A stretch of DNA of 64,000 bases from Acidovorax sp. sif1233 (lineage in GTDB: Bacteria; Pseudomonadota; Gammaproteobacteria; Burkholderiales; Burkholderiaceae_C), in assembly GCF_019218755.1 (NCBI RefSeq), contig NZ_JAHUWZ010000006.1, positions 62,001-126,000 on the forward strand, written 5' to 3'. Position numbers and translations under genes: made by a program. Within the stretch, counting starts at the first letter, position 1. Every line of letters starts with the position of its first letter. The notes below the pieces were generated by a model. It was not told the origin of the DNA. It made no database searches and saw only the letters and a list, made by a program, of their open reading frames with translations. Positions 1 to 11,936 of this stretch are shown in pieces.

Positions 1-255
1 GCAGCGCTGCGTGGCGTTGTCCGTGGCGGCGGCGCCCGGGTTGCTCAGCTGCCCCTTGCGGGACGCGTCCAGCGCGTTGTTCGCCTCGCGCAGGCAGGTC
101 GCGAGGCTGTCCTGGGTGTTGTTGGTCATGCACTTCTCGCGCTCCTGCTCGTAGCGCGCACGGGCATCCGGGGGCGGCGTCTGGGCGAGGGCGCCTGCGC
201 AGGCTGCCAACAGGGTCGCCGTCAGGACGGGGGCAAAAAAAGCGGTGCGGGTCAT
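1..255 (-). CDS. small exported protein, C-terminus cut by window edge
   Basis: Eighty-five codons are visible, reading leftward off the window. The first 25 residues form a signal peptide (MTRTAFFAPV, then a hydrophobic stretch ending AGALAQ), so the product is probably periplasmic. The mature part begins TPPPDARARYEQEREKC and carries cysteines in CMTNN, TCLREAN and at the window edge (QRC), which suggests disulfides. An AGGAGC ribosome site lies 6 bases before the ATG at 255. Similar small Cys-containing exported proteins are common in Comamonadaceae, but I do not recognise a family and assign no function. Confidence 0.7.
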   Translation of the reverse strand, partial: MTRTAFFAPVLTATLLAACAGALAQTPPPDARARYEQEREKCMTNNTQDSLATCLREANNALDASRKGQLSNPGAAATDNATQRC

Positions 256-421
256 GTAAGGGCTCCTGGCAATCTCGGTAATCACAAACGGGCTGGCTTC
301 AGCGTAGCCCCGAGCGCCTTGCGACCCTGTCAGACACCGCCTCCCGCCTCCGTGCGCCCTCGCGCCTTTTTACGGGGGCATGCATTGCCCGCGAGGGGCT
401 GCGGGCAGGCATGGCAGCCCC

Positions 422-445
422 CGCGGAATTCGCGGAAAATCGCGG
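422..445 (+). promoter_or_regulatory. three direct CGCGG repeats before the DUF6502-like gene
   Basis: CGCGG occurs at 422, 431 and 441, with AT-rich spacers (AATT, AAAAT) and a spacing of 9-10 bases, ending 15 bases before the ATG at 461. Near-helical spacing suggests a protein-binding array, perhaps for the adjacent putative DNA-binding protein itself. No clear -35/-10 pair was found in the 256-460 gap. Confidence 0.25.
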
Positions 446-460
446 CTATTCCGAACATTC

Positions 461-2793
<2,333 letters not shown>

Positions 2794-2802
2794 TGCCCTG
2801 GG

Positions 2803-2821
2803 AGCACCCGGACCGGGTGCT
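2803..2821. terminator. hairpin between convergent genes
   Basis: AGCACCCG, GAC, CGGGTGCT form an 8-bp perfect stem 10 bases after the lipoprotein stop. There is no T-run on either side, so intrinsic termination is doubtful. It may instead protect a 3' end. Confidence 0.4.
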
Positions 2822-2921
2822 GCGCAGGCATCTCGCAACGCGCTGTGGCGCAGCCGCGGGAACCTGATGCGCGGTGGCCGGTGCAACCCCGCTGCCCCCC
2901 GTTGCGCGTGGGGCGAAGGCG

Positions 2922-5063
2922 TCAGCCCAGGCGCTGAAAGGTCAGGACGAAGGCCACGCCATCGGTCGTATTGCGCGCGTTGACGGTGCCGCCCATCTTG
3001 GCCATGTAGGTCTTGGCCACGAACAGGCCCTGGCCCCGGTGCCCGGTCTCGCCCTCGGGCATGGGCAGGCTGGGGTCGGAGACGCCCAGCTCGAAAATGC
3101 GCCCCAGCAGATCCTCGTCGATGGTGGCGCCCTGGTTGTGCAGCGTGGCGCTGGCGGTGGATTCGGAGGCCACCAGCGTCAGCGTGATCGCCGTGCCCGC
3201 CGGGCGGTAGCGGTCGGCGTTGCGCAGGATGTGGGTCACCACGTCCTCCAGCGCAAACTCGTCCGCACGCACGATGACAGGCCCCGCGCCGCCTTCATAG
3301 ACCACCTGGTCGATGCCGGCAAAGTGCGCGTTGCCGGCCACATGGCGCAGGAAGGCGTCCAGGTCCAGCCGCCCCTGCGGCACGTCCGCCGCCTGCAAGG
3401 CCTCCGCCGGGGATGCAGTGCCATAGAGCACGTGCACCGCCTGCTGCATGCGCTGGATGTAGCGGTGGCCCGGGTCGCTTGCGCCGCCGTGCAGCACCAT
3501 GAGCGATTGCAAGGGGGACATGATCTCGTGCCCCACGGCATGCCACATGTCGCGCTCCTGCTGGGCGCGCAACTGTTCGCGCTGGATATCGTCCTTCACA
3601 CGCTGGAGCAGGTCGGCCAGGCCGCCAGCCAGAATGCCCAGTTCGTCCGATCCGCGCAGGTCCGACACGTCCAGGTCGCCCAGGCGCGGGCCGATGTGCC
3701 CGTCCTGCACGTTGTACGAAACCGCTGCCGCGCGGCGGGTGAGGGCGGTCACGCGGCGGATGAGGCCCACCTCCACCACCAGCCAGGCCAGCGCGATGGC
3801 CGCGAGCATGGCGCCCAGGTACCACGACATGCGGGTGGCCACGGCGGCAAGGCCCTGCTCCACGCCGCGCAGGTTGCCGGTAAAGGTGACGGCATAGTTG
3901 CCCGCCGGGGTGTCCAGAATGTCGAGGCCGGCCGGTACCGGCTGCGCCTGATGATCGCCAGCGGCCTGCCACTCCAGCGGCAGCCAGCTGATGAGGCGCA
4001 GCAGCCAGGGCGCCGACGGATCTGCCTGCACCTCGGAGCCCTTGAGCGTGATCGCTTCGCTGTCGCTCGTGCCCAGCTTGCGGATCTGTACCTGTTCGCC
4101 AGGCAGCAGGGTGCGCGCCACGTCCGCCAGCGATGCGGCGGCCTGGGCTCCGGGGGCGTTGCTGTCGAACAGGGGCGCAGCCGCACCGGGCGCCAGCATT
4201 TCCACGCGCACGCGCATGCTGCCCAGATCCTGTGGCGGCCAGACCAGGCGCTGCTTGTCAAACAGCGCTTCGCGGAACAGCTCCACGGGAAGGCGGATGG
4301 AGTAGAAGGTGCGGCGCAGGCAATCGGGCGCGGCGCCCGCGAGGTCCCGGCACTGGCCGTTCTGCCAGAGCCAGCCGCGAAAATCCCGCACCGGCCGGGC
4401 GCGGGCGTCCAGGGATTCCTCGCCACCGTCCACGAAACCCGTCAGGCGGCCCCGGGTGCTGATCGTGCCCTGGGGGGGCAGTGCTTCAAAGGGCGCGACC
4501 CAGCGGGATGTGGCGCCGCGCATGTCCAGCGTGACGCGGGCGCGGTGCACCGCCTGCAGGTCCAGGGCACCACGTTCGCGCGGCACCAGCGCGCCCGCGT
4601 AGAAGCTGCCCACCAGATAGATGAAGCCCCCGGCATACGGGTTGTTGCCGATGGCCGCGCAGACCGACGCGCCGTCGGGGTACTGCACCGCGCAGCCCGC
4701 CATTTCCACGGCCTGCTGGGCCTTGTTCTGGTCGTCGAAGTCCAGCGCCGCATAGGGCAGCAGCAAGGGTGCGAGCGGTGCCGGGGCCGAACCCCGGCTG
4801 CCCGCGTTGAGCAGGGCCAGTTGCCCCGAGGGGTGGCGCAGGCGGGCCATGACCTCGGACTGGCTGCGCGCGAAGCCGTGCCGGTAGCTTTGCCAGCCAC
4901 GCTCCTTTTCTTCCTTGAGCAGCACCACGCTCAGCGCGACGGTGGCCAGCGCCAGCAGCACAAACACACCGCGCACCAGAATCCGCAGCCGGAAGGCGGG
5001 CAGGCCCAGGCGGGGCATTTCCAGCTTGGGGATGTCGAGCGTGGGGCGCAGCAGGCGTTTCAT
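2922..5063 (-). CDS. membrane sensor histidine kinase
   Basis: A 713-residue kinase. The start at 5063 (MKRLLRPTLD) has GGGGGA upstream; a longer frame to 5138 lacks this and was rejected. Transmembrane helix 1 is at about 31-50 (VRGVFVLLALATVALSVVLL), followed by a roughly 350-residue periplasmic region, helix 2 at about 405-425 (GAMLAAIALAWLVVEVGLI) and a HAMP-like linker. The phosphoacceptor box is HAVGHEIMSPLQSL. The ATPase domain has HILRNADRYRP (N box) and GHRGQGLFVAKTY (G box). The sensor region matches no domain I know, so the signal is unknown. The partner regulator lies upstream on the same strand, 168 bases away across a dispersed repeat. Confidence 0.88.
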   Translation of the reverse strand: MKRLLRPTLDIPKLEMPRLGLPAFRLRILVRGVFVLLALATVALSVVLLKEEKERGWQSYRHGFARSQSEVMARLRHPSGQLALLNAGSRGSAPAPLAPLLLPYAALDFDDQNKAQQAVEMAGCAVQYPDGASVCAAIGNNPYAGGFIYLVGSFYAGALVPRERGALDLQAVHRARVTLDMRGATSRWVAPFEALPPQGTISTRGRLTGFVDGGEESLDARARPVRDFRGWLWQNGQCRDLAGAAPDCLRRTFYSIRLPVELFREALFDKQRLVWPPQDLGSMRVRVEMLAPGAAAPLFDSNAPGAQAAASLADVARTLLPGEQVQIRKLGTSDSEAITLKGSEVQADPSAPWLLRLISWLPLEWQAAGDHQAQPVPAGLDILDTPAGNYAVTFTGNLRGVEQGLAAVATRMSWYLGAMLAAIALAWLVVEVGLIRRVTALTRRAAAVSYNVQDGHIGPRLGDLDVSDLRGSDELGILAGGLADLLQRVKDDIQREQLRAQQERDMWHAVGHEIMSPLQSLMVLHGGASDPGHRYIQRMQQAVHVLYGTASPAEALQAADVPQGRLDLDAFLRHVAGNAHFAGIDQVVYEGGAGPVIVRADEFALEDVVTHILRNADRYRPAGTAITLTLVASESTASATLHNQGATIDEDLLGRIFELGVSDPSLPMPEGETGHRGQGLFVAKTYMAKMGGTVNARNTTDGVAFVLTFQRLG

Positions 5064-5135
5064 TTCAGGTCCCCCTGCGTGAAAGCACTGCACACGGCGT
5101 CTGAACCCGGCGCGGCCCAGGCCAGGGCCGCCGTG

Positions 5136-5231
5136 CAAGGGCCGCCCCGCCGCACTGGCGGCGTCCCCCTTCCTGAATGGCGCAGCCGTTCGAGAGAAGG
5201 GGGAAGCGGCGAAGCCGCTCAGGGGGATGCC
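5136..5231 (-). repeat. dispersed post-stop repeat, copy 1
   Basis: Read on the minus strand it begins CCCCCTGAGCGGCTTCGCCG directly after the response-regulator stop. It then has CTTCCCCC and GGGGGACG arms and ends GGCGGGGCGGCCCTTGC. It shares this order of blocks with copies at 9036, 21478 and 48747, and partly with 17560. Confidence 0.8.
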
Positions 5232-5933
5232 TCACTTGCCTACCCAGCGAAAGCCCCGCATGGGCACGTTTTCAATGCCTTCGAAGGCGGGGTCCACCTC
5301 GCGCAGGGCTTCGCGGATGGTGCTCACATGCTTGCGCACGTTGTCCCGGTTGCGCCCGCTCTTGACCACCTCGAACAGCTCGTCGTACGACACGACCTCG
5401 CCGCTGCGCTGGTGCAGCGTGGCCAGGATGCGCTGGGCCGTCAGCGGCAGGTTGATGCGCTCGCCGCGCCAGGTGGGGGTGCGCTGCCACAGCGGGTCCA
5501 GCACCAGCGCATCCGGCGCCGGCGCGGACAAGGACGTGGCGGCGTTCGCCGGGGCCTGCGTGGTGCGCAGGATGTCGAGGAAGGTCTCGATGAAGTCGGC
5601 CTCCTCGAACGTGGTCTTTTGCAGGTAGTCCCACGCGTCCAGCGCCTTCATGATGCTGCGGTAGATGGCGGCGGGCATGGCCGACACCACCAGTACCGGC
5701 GTGCCCTGGCGGCGCTTGTTGATGGCGTTGATGAGCGCCACGCCCGCATGGCGCTCGCGGCCCAGTTCGATGTCGAGCACCACGGCGTCGTAGTGCTCGC
5801 GCGCCAGGGCGGCTTCGGCGTCGTCGCGCGTGAACCACTGGTCGATCACGATGCCGTTTTTCGCACTGGCAATCCAGCCCGCCAGCTGGTTGCTGGTGGG
5901 CAGGTCGTCTTCGATCACGGCGATGCGGGTCAT
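5232..5933 (-). CDS. response regulator, receiver plus winged helix
   Basis: A 233-residue regulator. The start MTRIAVIEDDLPTSNQ at 5933 begins exactly at a receiver domain; the longer frame upstream is Pro-rich and was rejected. The acidic pair is in IEDD, the phosphoacceptor in AVVLDIELG (about residue 55), and the conserved Ser and Lys regions are LVVSAMPA and LQKTTF. The C-terminal 75 residues (LPLTAQRILATLHQ ... RKHVSTIREAL ... GFRWVGK) match an OmpR-like winged-helix DNA-binding fold. It is the likely partner of the downstream kinase. The regulator is transcribed first, the usual order. Confidence 0.88.
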   Translation of the reverse strand: MTRIAVIEDDLPTSNQLAGWIASAKNGIVIDQWFTRDDAEAALAREHYDAVVLDIELGRERHAGVALINAINKRRQGTPVLVVSAMPAAIYRSIMKALDAWDYLQKTTFEEADFIETFLDILRTTQAPANAATSLSAPAPDALVLDPLWQRTPTWRGERINLPLTAQRILATLHQRSGEVVSYDELFEVVKSGRNRDNVRKHVSTIREALREVDPAFEGIENVPMRGFRWVGK

Positions 5934-6162
5934 GGTGGGCGCGGAGTGGGTGGGGGTGCGTGGATTATCCGGGGCGCCTGGCTTGCCCGGTGTGAAGGTT
6001 TCTTCCGGGCCCGGAGGGTTTGCGCGGCGGGCGTGAGGGCTTTGGGGGCTGCGCTGCATTGTTGCTTCCGGGGTGAATCCGAAGAATCAGTCCCCAATGA
6101 GCAGACCGGTTGGGCCGCTCAGAAGCAGACAACAAATTCACCACCCAAGAGAGAGAAACACC

Positions 6163-7515
6163 ATGAGAACCGCCTGGAACCGCATCGTGCAAGCCCTGCG
6201 TGGCCGCAACGCCGCCGCCCACCCGCTGGACGCCCGTGCCGAAGGGCCGCAAGCTGCGGCACCTGTGGAAGCCGACGCCCCCACGCCAGCACCCGCGGCC
6301 GAAGGGCGCATCCACTGGGCCTACCTGCTGCCCACGGCCAGCACGGCGCGCTGGATGGCAGCCGCAGCCGTGGTGGTGGCCGCCGGTGCCCTGGTGGTGC
6401 GCCACCCACCGGTGCAGCAACTGGGTCAGGGCGAGCTGGCGGTCCGCATGAACCAGTTCACCGGTTCGGTGAGCCAGTGGCGCGACGGCAGCATGTGGGT
6501 GGTGCCGGGCCTGCACAGTGTGCGCATCTTCTCCTTGCGGGACCAGAGCTATCGCCCTGAAGCGATGCGCCAGGCCAACGGCAGCGCACCCCTGCAATCG
6601 GTGGAAGGCCTGTCGTTCGGGCTCGACCTGAGCGTGCGCTACGCGCTCGATCCGGCCTCCGACGCCGTCCGGGCCGGCCGCCTGCCCGATGACGTGGACG
6701 CCGACATCGTGGCGCCTGCCGTGCAGGGCTTGGTCTACAGGGTGTTTGCCCGCTACACGGTGCGCGAGATTTTCTCGTCCAAGCGCGCCGAAATCGCGCA
6801 GACCATTGAAACCGAACTGCGCACCCGCCTGGCCGCCGAAGGCGTGCTGCTGCGCCATGTGCAGATCGGCAAGGTGGACCTGCCCGCCGAATACCGCCGT
6901 GGCATGGACAGCCTGCTGGCCGAGGAGCTGGCGTCCGAGAAGATGCGCTACACGCTGGAGCTCAAGGACAAGCGCGTGAAGGAGACCGAGCTCGACGCCA
7001 GCGCCGACAAGGTGCGCCGCGAGGTGGCTGCCGAAGCCGCCGCCCGCGAGCAGGTGATCGCCGCCCGCGCCCAGGAAGAGGCCATGAAGCACGTGCTGCC
7101 CTTCAAGCAGCGCCAGATCGAGCAGCGCCAGCTGGAGGCCGAGGCCGAGAAGGTCTCGCGCATCAAGGCCGCGGAGGGCAGCGCCCAGGCGCGCCGCATC
7201 GAAGCCAATGGCGAGGCCGATGCGCGCCAGAAGCTGGCCGAGGCCGAGGCCTACCGCATGGACCGCATCGGCAAGGTCAACGCCGAGCAGATGGCGCGCG
7301 AAGGCGCCCTGGTCACGCGCCACCCGTTGCTGATCCAGAAGACGCTGGCCGACAAGCTGTCGGACAAGATCCAGGTCATCATCGCGCCCCCGCCGACCAA
7401 TGGCGATTTCATCGGTGCGGCGCTGCTGGGCGGCAACCGCAATGCCCAGGCCGTGGCCGCGCAGGCTGCCGCCGGTGCCGACGACACCGCCACGACCCCC
7501 GCCACGGAGCAATGA
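6163..7515 (+). CDS. SPFH/Band 7 (prohibitin-like) membrane protein
   Basis: A 450-residue protein. [10 protein letters not shown] at 6163 follows AAGAGAGAG; earlier in-frame Met codons lack a site. A Pro/Ala-rich cytoplasmic N-terminus leads to one membrane helix at about 62-82 ([17 protein letters not shown]). An SPFH domain follows (about 85-250, including [16 protein letters not shown] and [12 protein letters not shown]). A long Glu/Ala/Arg coiled coil of flotillin or HflK type occupies about 255-400. The tail is Ala-rich. SPFH proteins form oligomeric membrane scaffolds, often around proteases or lipid domains. The next gene overlaps it by 4 bases (ATGA), so the two are probably translationally coupled. 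Confidence 0.85.
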   Translation: MRTAWNRIVQALRGRNAAAHPLDARAEGPQAAAPVEADAPTPAPAAEGRIHWAYLLPTASTARWMAAAAVVVAAGALVVRHPPVQQLGQGELAVRMNQFTGSVSQWRDGSMWVVPGLHSVRIFSLRDQSYRPEAMRQANGSAPLQSVEGLSFGLDLSVRYALDPASDAVRAGRLPDDVDADIVAPAVQGLVYRVFARYTVREIFSSKRAEIAQTIETELRTRLAAEGVLLRHVQIGKVDLPAEYRRGMDSLLAEELASEKMRYTLELKDKRVKETELDASADKVRREVAAEAAAREQVIAARAQEEAMKHVLPFKQRQIEQRQLEAEAEKVSRIKAAEGSAQARRIEANGEADARQKLAEAEAYRMDRIGKVNAEQMAREGALVTRHPLLIQKTLADKLSDKIQVIIAPPPTNGDFIGAALLGGNRNAQAVAAQAAAGADDTATTPATEQ

Positions 7516-9035
7516 ACATGGACCGCACCACCCTCACGCTCGTCGCGGCCATCGCCTCTGCCGCCGCCATGGTCGCCACCGCCGCCGTGCCCCCCGCGCC
7601 CACCAGCACATTCGGCAGCGCCATCGTCGTGCAGGACCAGGCCAGCCTGCGCGCCGCCCCGCGCGACTCGGCCCAGCAGCAGTCCGCCCTGTGGCAGGGC
7701 GAGGTGCTTGAAGTGCGCGGCGAGCGCCTCGACTACCTGCAGGTCTGGGACCACAAGCGCGAACGCGGCGGCTTCATCCGCGCCAGCGACGTGCGCCGCG
7801 TGGCGCTCGATGAGGCCCAGGGCCCGGCCCTGCTGTCGGTGCTGCGCTTCGTGCGCGACAGCCCGGGCGCCGAGGCGCTGGGCATCGGCATCACGGCCGC
7901 CTACCTGCAGGCCGCGCCCGCCAGTGCGCTGGCCGGTGAGCAGGGCGCCCAGGCCTTCGACGCACTGGGCACGCTGGCCGACCGGCTGGCGCGCCGCGCC
8001 TCGGCCGCCGTGCCGGGCAAGGCCTCGGGCGCCACGCTGTCGGCCCACCTGGACGTGGCCAACGGCTACGGCGTGCGCTTCACGACCTACGAGGTCGAAG
8101 GCCGCATGCAGGTCTGCTACGACGGCGAGGCCTTTCGCCGCGTGCTGGCCATGCCCGTGGCCGATGCCGAGCAGCGCGCCCGCGCCGCCCTGGCCCTCAC
8201 CCGCCCCGAGTGCGTGAACCCCGACCTGCCGCCGCACGAACGGGCCCGTGTGCAGGCGTGGCAGTCCGAGGTGCTCGAACGCGTGGACGTGGCCGGCCTG
8301 CCCTCCTATGTGCGCAACCGCATCCAGATGCGCCGCGCCAGTGTGTGGAGTGCCCTGGCTTTCCAGCAGGCGCGCAAGGATGCCATCGGCCCGGCCGTGG
8401 CCGCTGCTGCGGCCCGCGCCCTGGCCGAGTTCTCCGGTGTGAGCAGGAACGACCTGCCCGACGAGGACCAGCCGGCCTACAACGATGCCGCCATGCGCGT
8501 GGGCGCCGTGCGCTGGGCCCTGGTGCCCGCCAGCCTGCCGGTGGCCCAGGGCAGCCGCCCGGGCATCGTGACCGAGCCCGGTGCGCCCGGCGAGACCTGC
8601 GTGCTGCTGGTCGATGCCCACAGGGGCGTGAAGACCCCGCTGCTGCGCCGCTGCACCTACGGCGTGGTCTGGGCTGCCTCGGCCAGCGTGAACCGCGAGG
8701 GCACGGCCGTGGCCCTGGCCGTGCAGCCGCTGGAAGGCTGGCGCGAGCTGTGGGTGATGCGCAAGACCGCCGAGGGCTGGCTGGTCGACGTGCTGCCCCC
8801 CGCCGCCACGGCGCCCGAAACCGGCGTGGCCGAGTGGGCTGGCTGGGTGCCCGGCGGCCAGCAGATGCTGGTGGCGCGCGAGGCCCGGGGCCAGGGCCGC
8901 TACCGCAAGAGCTTCGAGATCGTGCGCCTGGAAGGCCTGGCCACCGAGCGCGTGACGGGTGACGTGGCCGCGCTGCCCCTGTTCCAGCGCTGGCAGGACC
9001 CGGCCTGGAAGCGCCAGACACTGAGCTTGAGATGA
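7512..9035 (+). CDS. exported protein with SH3-like domain, unknown function
   Basis: A 507-residue protein overlapping the SPFH gene by 4 bases. A signal peptide is likely ([28 protein letters not shown]). Residues about 33-95 ([16 protein letters not shown] ... [19 protein letters not shown] ... [12 protein letters not shown]) look like a bacterial SH3 domain, which often binds cell wall. The remaining roughly 400 residues contain [16 protein letters not shown] and a C-terminal beta-rich part ([19 protein letters not shown]) of no family I recognise. Coupling to the SPFH gene suggests the two act together at the envelope. A dispersed repeat begins at its stop codon. Confidence 0.7.
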   Translation: MNMDRTTLTLVAAIASAAAMVATAAVPPAPTSTFGSAIVVQDQASLRAAPRDSAQQQSALWQGEVLEVRGERLDYLQVWDHKRERGGFIRASDVRRVALDEAQGPALLSVLRFVRDSPGAEALGIGITAAYLQAAPASALAGEQGAQAFDALGTLADRLARRASAAVPGKASGATLSAHLDVANGYGVRFTTYEVEGRMQVCYDGEAFRRVLAMPVADAEQRARAALALTRPECVNPDLPPHERARVQAWQSEVLERVDVAGLPSYVRNRIQMRRASVWSALAFQQARKDAIGPAVAAAAARALAEFSGVSRNDLPDEDQPAYNDAAMRVGAVRWALVPASLPVAQGSRPGIVTEPGAPGETCVLLVDAHRGVKTPLLRRCTYGVVWAASASVNREGTAVALAVQPLEGWRELWVMRKTAEGWLVDVLPPAATAPETGVAEWAGWVPGGQQMLVAREARGQGRYRKSFEIVRLEGLATERVTGDVAALPLFQRWQDPAWKRQTLSLR

Positions 9036-9163
9036 GCGCCCCTGAGTCGCTTCGCGCCTTCCCCCTCTCTCAGATTGCTTCGCAATCTGAGCGGGGACGC
9101 TCCCAGCGCGGCGGGGCGGCCCTTGCGCGGGAGCACTGGTTTTGGCCGCGCCAGTTTCACGGG
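9036..9163 (+). repeat. dispersed post-stop repeat, copy 2
   Basis: It follows the stop of the SH3-like gene: CCCCTGAGTCGCTTCGCGCC, TTCCCCC, an extra inverted pair (CTCAGATTG / CAATCTGAG), GGGGACGCT, GGCGGGGCGGCCCTTGCGC, then GGCCGCGCCAGTTTCA. It is the same block order as copies 1 and 4. Confidence 0.8.
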
Positions 9164-9211
9164 GCAATGGCCATGCATGGCGGTCGCGATGTGAGACGAA
9201 GATGGGCCCTT

Positions 9212-9248
9212 TAAAATCCAGGCAGGCCGGGCAAGGTGCCCGGCCTTT
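9212..9248 (+). promoter_or_regulatory. -10-like box and GC hairpin ahead of gph
   Basis: TAAAAT at 9212-9217 is a plausible -10, with no good -35. It is followed by a perfect 8-bp stem: GGCCGGGC (9225-9232), loop AAGGT, GCCCGGCC (9238-9245), then TTTCC. Transcription from this box would begin at the hairpin. It may be a 5' leader element of gph or a terminator for genes upstream. Confidence 0.4.
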
Positions 9249-9276
9249 CCTCGTCTGCACTGCAAGGTTTTTTCGC

Positions 9277-9984
9277 ATGTCCACATCCTCGCCCCTGTCC
9301 GCCCTGTTGTCCCGCGTGGACGCCGCCATCGTGGACCTGGACGGCACCATGGTGGACACGCTCGGGGACTTTGCCGAGGCGCTCAACCGCATGCTGCGCG
9401 AACTGGCGCTGCCACCCATCGAGGCACCCTCCATCGAGCGCATGGTGGGCAAAGGCTCGGAGCACCTGCTGCGTTCGGTGCTGGCCCATGTGCTGGCATC
9501 CGAGGGCCAGCCGGCCGATGCAGCGCAGGTCGAATCGCTGTACCCCGCGGCCTGGGCCAGCTACCAGAAGCACTACCTGGCCATCAACGGCCAGTATGCG
9601 CAGGTGTACCCCGGCGTGGTGGCCGGCCTGCAGGCGCTGCAGGCCGCGGGCCTGCGCCTGGCCTGCCTGACCAACAAGCCCCTGGATTTCGCCGTGCCCT
9701 TGCTGAAGGCCAAGGGGCTCGACGGCTACTTTTCGCAGGTGTTCGGTGGCGACAGCTTCGCGCGCAAGAAGCCCGATCCGCTGCCCCTCGTCAAGACCTG
9801 CGAGGCCCTGGGCACCGCGCCCGCGCGCACGCTGATGGTCGGCGATTCCAGCAACGATGCGCAGGCCGCGCGCGCCGCCGGCTGCCCCGTGGTGCTGGTG
9901 ACCTACGGCTACAACCACGGCCAGCCCGCGCGGGCGGTGGATGCCGATGGTTTCGCGGATGCGCTGAGCGCGTTCGCGGGCTGA
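9277..9984 (+). CDS. gph: phosphoglycolate phosphatase (HAD family)
   Basis: A 235-residue enzyme that dephosphorylates 2-phosphoglycolate. HAD motif I is DLDGTMVDT (nucleophile in DLD), motif II is LACLTNK, motif III is ARKKPDPLPL and motif IV is MVGDSSNDAQAARAAG. The helical cap with MVGKGSEHLLRSVL is typical of Gph. The start at 9277 (MSTSSPLSALL) was preferred over an upstream frame that runs through non-coding sequence. In many betaproteobacteria gph precedes trpE; here two minus-strand genes lie between them. Its stop abuts the stop of the convergent chemoreceptor with no gap. Confidence 0.9.
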   Translation: MSTSSPLSALLSRVDAAIVDLDGTMVDTLGDFAEALNRMLRELALPPIEAPSIERMVGKGSEHLLRSVLAHVLASEGQPADAAQVESLYPAAWASYQKHYLAINGQYAQVYPGVVAGLQALQAAGLRLACLTNKPLDFAVPLLKAKGLDGYFSQVFGGDSFARKKPDPLPLVKTCEALGTAPARTLMVGDSSNDAQAARAAGCPVVLVTYGYNHGQPARAVDADGFADALSAFAG

Positions 9985-11637
9985 TCAGGCCGCGATACGG
10001 CGCTGCGCAGCCGTTGGCAGCACCCGTGCGCTGCCGGCTGTACGGGCCGGTGGTGCCGTGGTGACGAGTGCCGCATGCGCTGGCGCGCCAGCGTCGCTGC
10101 CCAGCCGGAACACGGCCACGGCATCGACCAGCTGGCCTGCCTGGGTCTTGAGGCTGTCGGCCGCTGCGGCGCTTTGCTCCACCAGCGCCGCGTTCTGCTG
10201 CGTGGCCTGGTCCATCTGCGTGATCGCATCACCCACCTGGGATACGCCCTGGCTCTGCTCGCTGCTGGCCGCGCTGATTTCGCCCATGATGTCCGTCACG
10301 CGGCGGATGGCCCCGACCACCTCGGTCATCGTGGCGCCCGCCTTGTCCACCAGCGCGGTGCCCTGTTCCACGCGCTCCACGCTGGTGCCGATCAGGGCCT
10401 TGATTTCCTTGGCGGCCTGCGCCGAGCGCCCGGCCAGGCTGCGCACCTCGCCGGCCACCACGGCGAAGCCCCGGCCCTGCTCGCCCGCGCGGGCGGCTTC
10501 CACCGCAGCATTCAGCGCCAGGATGTTGGTCTGGAACGCGATGCCGTCGATCACGCTGATGATGTCGGCGATCTTGCGGCTGCTGTCGTTGATGCCCTTC
10601 ATGGTGTCCACCACCTCGGCCACCACGTCGCCGCCCTGTTGGGCGACGGTGGAGGCGCTCATCGCCAGCTGGTTGGCCTGGCGCGCGTTGTCCGCGTTCT
10701 GGCGCACCGTGGAGCCCAGCTGTTCCATCGAGGCGGCCGTCTGCTGCAGCGCCGAGGCCTGCTGCTCGGTGCGGGCCGACAGGTCGTTGTTGCCCGAGGC
10801 GATTTCGGCACTGGCGGTGGCCACGCCTTCGGCGCTGTGGCGCACATTGCCCACGATGGTGGCCAGGCGCGATTGCATGGTGGACAGCGCCTGGAGCAGC
10901 TGGCCTGTCTCGTCGCCGCCATGGGCTTCGATGGCGTGCGTGAGGTCGCCGCTGGCAATGCTCTCCGCCGCCTGCTTGCCCCGCTGCACGGGCCGGACGA
11001 TCGAGCGCGTGACCGTCCAGGCCAGCAGGGCCCCCAGCGCCACCGCCACCAGGGTGCCCACGCCCAGAAGTGCCTGGCTGGCCTTGGCAAGGGTACCGGT
11101 GTCGGCCTGGCTTTCAGCCAGTTGCGTGGCCATGGCCGTGCGCAGGTCGTCCAGTGACTTCAGGTATTTGTCGGCCAGCGGGCGAAGGTCCTTGTCCACG
11201 AGGGCGGGCACGTTCGGCTCGCCGCCCCGGTGCAGTTCGCGGATCTCGGCCTGCTTGTCGTTGTAGGCCGCGCGCGCCGTGGCAATGGCGGCCAGCAGTG
11301 CGCGGCCAGGCTCGCCCTGCACCAGCGCCTCGATGCGCTGGACCTTGGCATCCATGCCCTTGGCCGTGGCCTGGGTGTCCGCGGCGAGCTTGTCCATGTA
11401 GTCGCGGTCGATGGCCTTGAGGAATGCCTCCGTGCGGACCCAGTTCAGGCGGATGTCGGAGGCCCAGTCTTCCACCAGCATCTGTTGCTCGATCTCCTGC
11501 GTGGCGACACGCTCGCTGGCGTTCTGCAGGCTGGCGATGCGCCATATGCCGGTGGCTGCGATGAGGGCGGTGATGAGCAGGATGGCCCCAAAGGAAGCGC
11601 CCAGGCGCAGGCCGACGGAAAGGTTGCTGAATTTCAT
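9985..11637 (-). CDS. methyl-accepting chemotaxis protein
   Basis: A 550-residue chemoreceptor starting at [12 protein letters not shown] (11637). Membrane helix 1 is at about 13-34 ([19 protein letters not shown]). A four-helix-bundle ligand domain of about 150 residues follows, then helix 2 at about 187-210 ([20 protein letters not shown]), HAMP and the signalling domain. The hairpin tip is canonical: [20 protein letters not shown], then [17 protein letters not shown]. Methylation helices flank it. There is no C-terminal NWETF-type pentapeptide, so it would depend on other receptors for CheR/CheB docking. The ligand is unknown and no che operon is adjacent. Confidence 0.93.
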   Translation of the reverse strand: MKFSNLSVGLRLGASFGAILLITALIAATGIWRIASLQNASERVATQEIEQQMLVEDWASDIRLNWVRTEAFLKAIDRDYMDKLAADTQATAKGMDAKVQRIEALVQGEPGRALLAAIATARAAYNDKQAEIRELHRGGEPNVPALVDKDLRPLADKYLKSLDDLRTAMATQLAESQADTGTLAKASQALLGVGTLVAVALGALLAWTVTRSIVRPVQRGKQAAESIASGDLTHAIEAHGGDETGQLLQALSTMQSRLATIVGNVRHSAEGVATASAEIASGNNDLSARTEQQASALQQTAASMEQLGSTVRQNADNARQANQLAMSASTVAQQGGDVVAEVVDTMKGINDSSRKIADIISVIDGIAFQTNILALNAAVEAARAGEQGRGFAVVAGEVRSLAGRSAQAAKEIKALIGTSVERVEQGTALVDKAGATMTEVVGAIRRVTDIMGEISAASSEQSQGVSQVGDAITQMDQATQQNAALVEQSAAAADSLKTQAGQLVDAVAVFRLGSDAGAPAHAALVTTAPPARTAGSARVLPTAAQRRIAA

Positions 11638-11841
11638 GGTGATGGCGGGCGCAAAAAAGGTGTCTGGGGGTGGGGCTGGGGCTCTGGGGTGGCAAGGGCC
11701 GTGGCGCATGCGGGTGGCGCAGGGCGCCCGGGCCGGGCTGTGCGTGGCATCACATGGCGCGGGTGGCGCCGCAGGGGCATGCGGTGCAGGTTGCGTCGAA
11801 GGCCCTGAATTCCCTGGATCAAAGGTTACGCCCCGGTGCGG

Positions 11842-11859
11842 CCCGCCGCTGTCGGGCGG
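11842..11859. terminator. GC hairpin in the 299-base gap 11638-11936
   Basis: CCCGCC (11842-11847), loop GCTGTC, GGGCGG (11854-11859) lies 78 bases beyond the stop of the chalcone-isomerase-like gene on its strand. There is no T-run. The rest of the gap is GC-rich and shows no gene. I found no convincing sigma-28 or sigma-70 promoter for the chemoreceptor. Confidence 0.35.
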
Positions 11860-11936
11860 GTGACAGCCGCAGGCATGGTTTCATGGGGGTTTGCCCGTAG
11901 CGGCGGTGTCCCGGGACGCGCAACCGGCGCGGGCGG

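Noticed and set aside
2874..6560. Plus-strand open frame of 1228 codons opposite the two-component pair
   Set aside because: It is a GC-rich antisense shadow: His/Gly/Arg-rich with no domain, fully overlapping a kinase and regulator with clear motifs on the other strand.
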